From the NCBI GenBank assembly GCA_009781575.1, contig WQXW01000101.1, forward strand, positions 1-6,619: 6,619 nt of DNA, given 5' to 3'. Origin of the DNA: Solirubrobacterales bacterium (lineage in GTDB: Bacteria > Actinomycetota > Thermoleophilia > Solirubrobacterales > Solirubrobacteraceae). Both the position numbers and the translations under genes were made by a program. Each line of letters begins with the position of its first letter. Within the stretch, counting starts at the first letter, position 1. The notes below the pieces were generated by a model. The model had not been told where the DNA came from and did not search any database. It saw only the letters and a list, made by a program, of their open reading frames with translations. This document shows positions 4,501 through 6,619 of the stretch, in pieces.

Positions 4501-5431
4501 GCCGGTGATCGTGGCGATGGGCGGGCGCTCGCTGGAGCGCGAGATCTCGCTGCGCTCCGGCCATCGCGTCGAGCAGGCGCTGCGCGAGCTGGGCTTTGAG
4601 GTGCACGCGCTCGACCTCGACGCGCGGTTCATCGATCAGGTGCTCACAATGCGTCCCCGTTTCGTGTTCGTGGCCATGCACGGGCGCGGCGGCGAGGACG
4701 GCACGCTCCAGGAGCTGCTGGAGACGCTGGCGGTGCCCTACACCGGCTCCGACGCGCTCGGGTCCGCACTGTGCATGGACAAGATCCTCTTCAAGCGCCA
4801 ACTGCGCCTGCACCACATCCCCACGCCCTCGTTTCACTCCTTCTCGGAGACCGCGTTTCGCGAGCTGGGCGGCGCGCGCACCTTTCCCCGCCTGCTCGAG
4901 CAGCTCGGGCTGCCGGTGGTCATAAAGCCGGTCGCGCAGGGATCGGCGATCGGGATCAAGTTTGTCAGCACCCCCGAGGAGATCCCCGCCGCGATGCTGG
5001 GCGCCTTCGGCTACGGCGACCGCGTGCTGGTGGAGGAGCGCGTGCTGGGGCGCGAGCTCGCGGTCACGGTGCTGGGCCCGCCGGAGGAGCCGCGCGTGCT
5101 GCCGATCGTCGAGCTGCACACCGAGTCGGGCTTCTACTCCTACGAAGCCCACTACACGATCGGCCAGGTGCGTCTGGAGGCGCCCGCGGAGCTGCCCGAC
5201 GAGGTCGCGCGCGCGGTCGAGCGGGTCGCGCGCTCCGCGTATTCGCTGCTCGGCTGCCGCGACTTCGCGCGCGTCGATCTGATCCTCGACCAGCGCTCGG
5301 TGCCCCAGGTGCTCGAGATCAACACCATCCCCGGTCTGACCGAGACCGGAATCACCCCCGCCGCCGCCGAGGCCGAGGGCATGAGCTTCACCCAGCTCAC
5401 CCGCGAGATCATCCGGCGCGTGGTCGTGTGA
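4490..5431 (+). CDS. ddl: D-alanine--D-alanine ligase 2 (compact form)
   Basis: A 313-residue ATP-grasp enzyme of ordinary Ddl length, starting at GTG 4490. Key positions: Glu16 in GGRSLEREIS, HGRGGEDG (64-71), MDK (96-98), Lys146 and Ser152 in IKPVAQGSAIGI, Tyr222 in YSYEAHYT, Arg261 and Asp263 in ARVDL, Glu276 and Asn278 in LEINTIPGLTETG. Glu16, Ser152 and Tyr222 match the DdlB catalytic set, so it is probably active in making D-Ala-D-Ala from two D-Ala and ATP in the cytoplasm. Two changes stand out: GSA where GSS is usual, and His221 where DdlB has a Lys before the Tyr. It is only distantly similar to ligase 1, with a more canonical NTIPGLTETG loop, so the two are not a recent duplication. 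It shares a four-base overlap (GTGTGA) with the HAD gene downstream. The general ddl symbol is used because this copy looks the more canonical of the two. Confidence 0.9.
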   Translation: MSDGPVIVAMGGRSLEREISLRSGHRVEQALRELGFEVHALDLDARFIDQVLTMRPRFVFVAMHGRGGEDGTLQELLETLAVPYTGSDALGSALCMDKILFKRQLRLHHIPTPSFHSFSETAFRELGGARTFPRLLEQLGLPVVIKPVAQGSAIGIKFVSTPEEIPAAMLGAFGYGDRVLVEERVLGRELAVTVLGPPEEPRVLPIVELHTESGFYSYEAHYTIGQVRLEAPAELPDEVARAVERVARSAYSLLGCRDFARVDLILDQRSVPQVLEINTIPGLTETGITPAAAEAEGMSFTQLTREIIRRVVV

Positions 5432-6111
5432 GAGCGCGCGCCGCGCCGCCGCCGGCGGGGGTCGTATTCGACAACGACGGCCTGCTGCTCGACACCGAGC
5501 AGGCCTGGACCCGTGCCGAGGTCACACTCTTTGCCCGGCGCGGGCGGCGCTTCACGATGTCACACAAGCGCGCGCTGATCGGCTCATCGCGCGCGCAGGC
5601 CGCGGCGAAGCTCGAGGCGATGCTCGCGCTGCCCGGCGGGGGCGAGGCGCTCATGGACGAGTTGCACGAGCTCGTGATGGAGGAGGCGCTGGCCGGCGTG
5701 CCGCCGCGGCCCGGCGCGCTGGAGCTGCTGGAGCGCCTGCGCCACGCGCGCGTCGCGCTCGCCGTCGCCACCAACTCGCCCCGCGAGTTCCTGGAGCGCA
5801 CGCTCGCCGCCGCCGGCCTCGAGCACCGCGCGCTCTTCACCGCCACGGTGTGCGCCGAGGATGTCGCCCACCCCAAGCCCGCGCCCGACATCTACCTGGA
5901 GGCCTGCCGGCTTCTCGGCGCGCCACCCGCCGCGTGCGCGGCGCTGGAGGACTCCCCGGCCGGCGCCGCCTCAGCCGCCTCCGCGGGGATGCGCGTGATC
6001 GGGGTGCCCTACTTCCCCGATCTGCCGCTGCCCGGCGCGCACGTGATCGCCTCGAGCCTCCACGAGCCCGCGGTGGCGCGCGCGCTGGGGCTCGACGGAG
6101 TGGTTGTCTGA
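5428..6111 (+). CDS. HAD-superfamily hydrolase (phosphatase / beta-phosphoglucomutase-like)
   Basis: A 227-residue protein starting at GTG 5428, which overlaps the TGA of ligase 2; no other in-frame start exists before the first catalytic motif. All four HAD motifs are present: FDNDGLLLDTE with nucleophile Asp15 and acid/base Asp17, Thr115 in AVATNSP, Lys150 in HPKPAPD, and LEDSPAG with Glu174-Asp175. The helical cap between motifs I and II (about 25-90) is the C1 type seen in beta-phosphoglucomutase and phosphoglycolate phosphatase relatives. The family removes or transfers phosphate on small metabolites in the cytoplasm. The substrate cannot be read from sequence; a sugar phosphate or nucleotide linked to cell-wall precursor turnover is a guess from position in the operon. 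It is the last gene before the convergent region. Confidence 0.88.
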   Translation: MRARAAPPPAGVVFDNDGLLLDTEQAWTRAEVTLFARRGRRFTMSHKRALIGSSRAQAAAKLEAMLALPGGGEALMDELHELVMEEALAGVPPRPGALELLERLRHARVALAVATNSPREFLERTLAAAGLEHRALFTATVCAEDVAHPKPAPDIYLEACRLLGAPPAACAALEDSPAGAASAASAGMRVIGVPYFPDLPLPGAHVIASSLHEPAVARALGLDGVVV

Positions 6112-6120
6112 GCGCCCCCG

Positions 6121-6246
6121 GCCCGGCTTCGAACACGCCTGTCTGAGGCCGGCGTTGGGGGATTTGTTTTTAGGATTCGTTCCGCGCGGAACCAATCCAC
6201 AAAACAAAAAACGCAACGGCCGCTGCCCGGGAGCTCGGCCGGCACC
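6121..6246 (-). repeat. Right copy of the dispersed repeat element (inverted)
   Basis: Its reverse complement matches 288-404. The main block is 6121-6225 against 301-404; the edge block 6234-6246 matches 288-300 after an extra CCCGGGAG (6226-6233). The palindromic centre, the T-rich and A-rich arms and the asymmetric inner arm are all conserved. It fills most of the 167-bp gap between the convergent HAD and permease genes. The position would suit a terminator, but neither strand has a U tract following the stem. Confidence 0.9.
6163..6208. repeat. 46-nt loop-free palindrome in the right element
   Basis: The halves pair around the centre 6185/6186 with the same perfect core GTTCCGCGCGGAAC (6179-6192). 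There are three mismatches out of 23 positions: C/C at 6178/6193, A/A at 6172/6199 and T/C at 6171/6200. The C/C mismatch is the same element position as the G/G mismatch in the left copy, read on the opposite strand, so this deviation from symmetry is conserved between copies. Confidence 0.85.
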
Positions 6247-6270
6247 GGCAGGCACCGGCCGGCACCGGCC
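6241..6270. repeat. Three decamer units (GGCACCGGCC) at the edge of the right element
   Basis: Units at 6241, 6251 and 6261 differ only in the last base of the first unit. They continue the edge sequence of the repeat element and end just before the permease stop codon. The left copy has only one equivalent unit, so this looks like a local expansion in non-coding DNA. Confidence 0.85.
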
Positions 6271-6278
6271 GGAGCGGA

Positions 6279-6619
6279 TCAGCCCCCGATCGGCGCGTTG
6301 GGTTTGGCGCCCCAGAAGAGCTGGGTGCCGAGCATGCCGATCAGGGTGACCAGCACGAGGTTGAGCACCATCGAGCGCGCGGTCGCGGTGCCCACGCCCA
6401 CCGGGCCGCCGCTGGCGGTGTAGCCGTAGTAGCAGGCCACCAGCACGATCGCGGTGGCCATCACCATGCCCTTGATCATGCTGTACAACAGGTCGGTGGG
6501 ATTCTGGAACTCCCAGAAGATCAGCGAATAGCCGCCCGACGACACATAGCCCACCTGGCGCACCACCGCGATGTAGGAGCCGAGGAACGCCACGCCCACG
6601 CTGCTGAGGTACATGAACG
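6279..6619 (-). CDS. MlaE/YrbE-type ABC transporter permease, C-terminal part (5' end outside window)
   Basis: The minus-strand frame is open from the window edge to TGA at 6281-6279, giving about 112 residues. The family normally has about 250-280, so more than half is missing upstream. The methionine at 6614-6612 is internal, not the start, since the frame continues beyond it. Diagnostic features are the segment SMIKGMVMATAIVLVACYYG, followed by TASGGPVGVGTATARSMV, then a last membrane helix (VLNLVLVTLIGMLGTQLFW) and a short polar tail. This is the MlaE permease pattern (Lys-Gly before the helix, then GG..GVG.AT.R). MlaE/YrbE proteins work with an MlaF ATPase and Mce/MlaD substrate-binding proteins to move lipids or sterols across the envelope. 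In actinobacteria they usually lie in mce operons; partner genes would be outside this window. The gene converges on the HAD gene. Confidence 0.88.
   Translation of the reverse strand, partial: FMYLSSVGVAFLGSYIAVVRQVGYVSSGGYSLIFWEFQNPTDLLYSMIKGMVMATAIVLVACYYGYTASGGPVGVGTATARSMVLNLVLVTLIGMLGTQLFWGAKPNAPIGG

Noticed and set aside
3090..5431. Vancomycin-resistance type D-Ala-D-Lac or D-Ala-D-Ser cluster
   Set aside because: Both ligases keep the Ddl active-site Tyr, and no VanH dehydrogenase, VanX dipeptidase or two-component regulator is present in the window.
6163..6208. Bidirectional intrinsic terminator between the HAD and permease genes
   Set aside because: The location is right, but on each strand the stem is followed by an A-rich and not a U-rich tract, and there is no loop. 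Termination by another mechanism is not excluded.
288..6246. Composite transposon with terminal inverted repeats
   Set aside because: No transposase or integrase gene lies between the repeats and no target duplication is visible; the repeats have an internal palindrome unlike ordinary terminal repeats. Kept only as a bracketing observation.
6104..6255. Small open frames reading through the right repeat element (VPRGTNP-type peptides)
   Set aside because: They translate the palindromic repeat in several frames and appear on both strands because of its symmetry; there is no sign of selection on a protein.

Overview
The window is very GC-rich, uses GTG as well as ATG starts, has stop-to-start overlaps between genes, and leaves long non-coding frames open on both strands. 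With the gene content (peptidoglycan precursor ligases, a GMC oxidoreductase, a YrbE/MlaE-type permease) this suggests a high-GC actinobacterium. My best guess is the Thermoleophilia/Solirubrobacterales, but that is an inference from style and remembered family sequences, not a proof.

Layout. (1) Bases 1-281 hold the C-terminal end of a GMC-family oxidoreductase that runs into a long Gly/Ala tail made of 9/18-bp tandem repeats. (2) Bases 282-510 are intergenic and carry a roughly 115-bp repeat element built around a 46-nt loop-free palindrome. (3) Bases 511-6111 hold five tightly packed plus-strand genes: an alpha/beta hydrolase, a Mur ligase with an N-terminal membrane domain (MurF-like), a first D-Ala-D-Ala ligase with an Arg/Gly insertion, a second compact D-Ala-D-Ala ligase, and a HAD phosphatase. 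The hydrolase/Mur ligase and ligase 2/HAD junctions each overlap by four bases, the Mur ligase/ligase 1 gap is 12 bp, and the two ligases are separated by 107 bp largely filled by a decamer array. (4) Bases 6112-6278 lie between convergent genes and carry a second copy of the repeat element in inverted orientation. (5) Bases 6279-6619 (minus strand) are the C-terminal part of an MlaE/YrbE-type ABC transporter permease that runs off the window.

How the genes fit together. The ligases would make D-Ala-D-Ala or a related D,D-dipeptide, and the MurF-like enzyme would add it to the peptidoglycan stem peptide. The Mur ligase has no recognisable UDP-MurNAc-binding N-terminal domain. In its place are about 160 residues with five predicted membrane segments, which would hold the ATPase and C-terminal domains at the inner face of the membrane. 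The two ligases are clearly different proteins and both keep the Glu-Ser-Tyr active-site set. A membrane-bound Mur ligase with two Ddl paralogs and two hydrolases in one operon is the part most likely to be a poorly described cell-wall system.

A second theme is short-unit repeat expansion, seen at six or seven places: the oxidoreductase tail, an internal Mur ligase insert, the Mur ligase tail, the ligase 1 insert, the ligase 1/ligase 2 spacer, and the edge of the right-hand repeat element. No tRNA, rRNA, CRISPR array, transposase or convincing U-tract terminator was seen.
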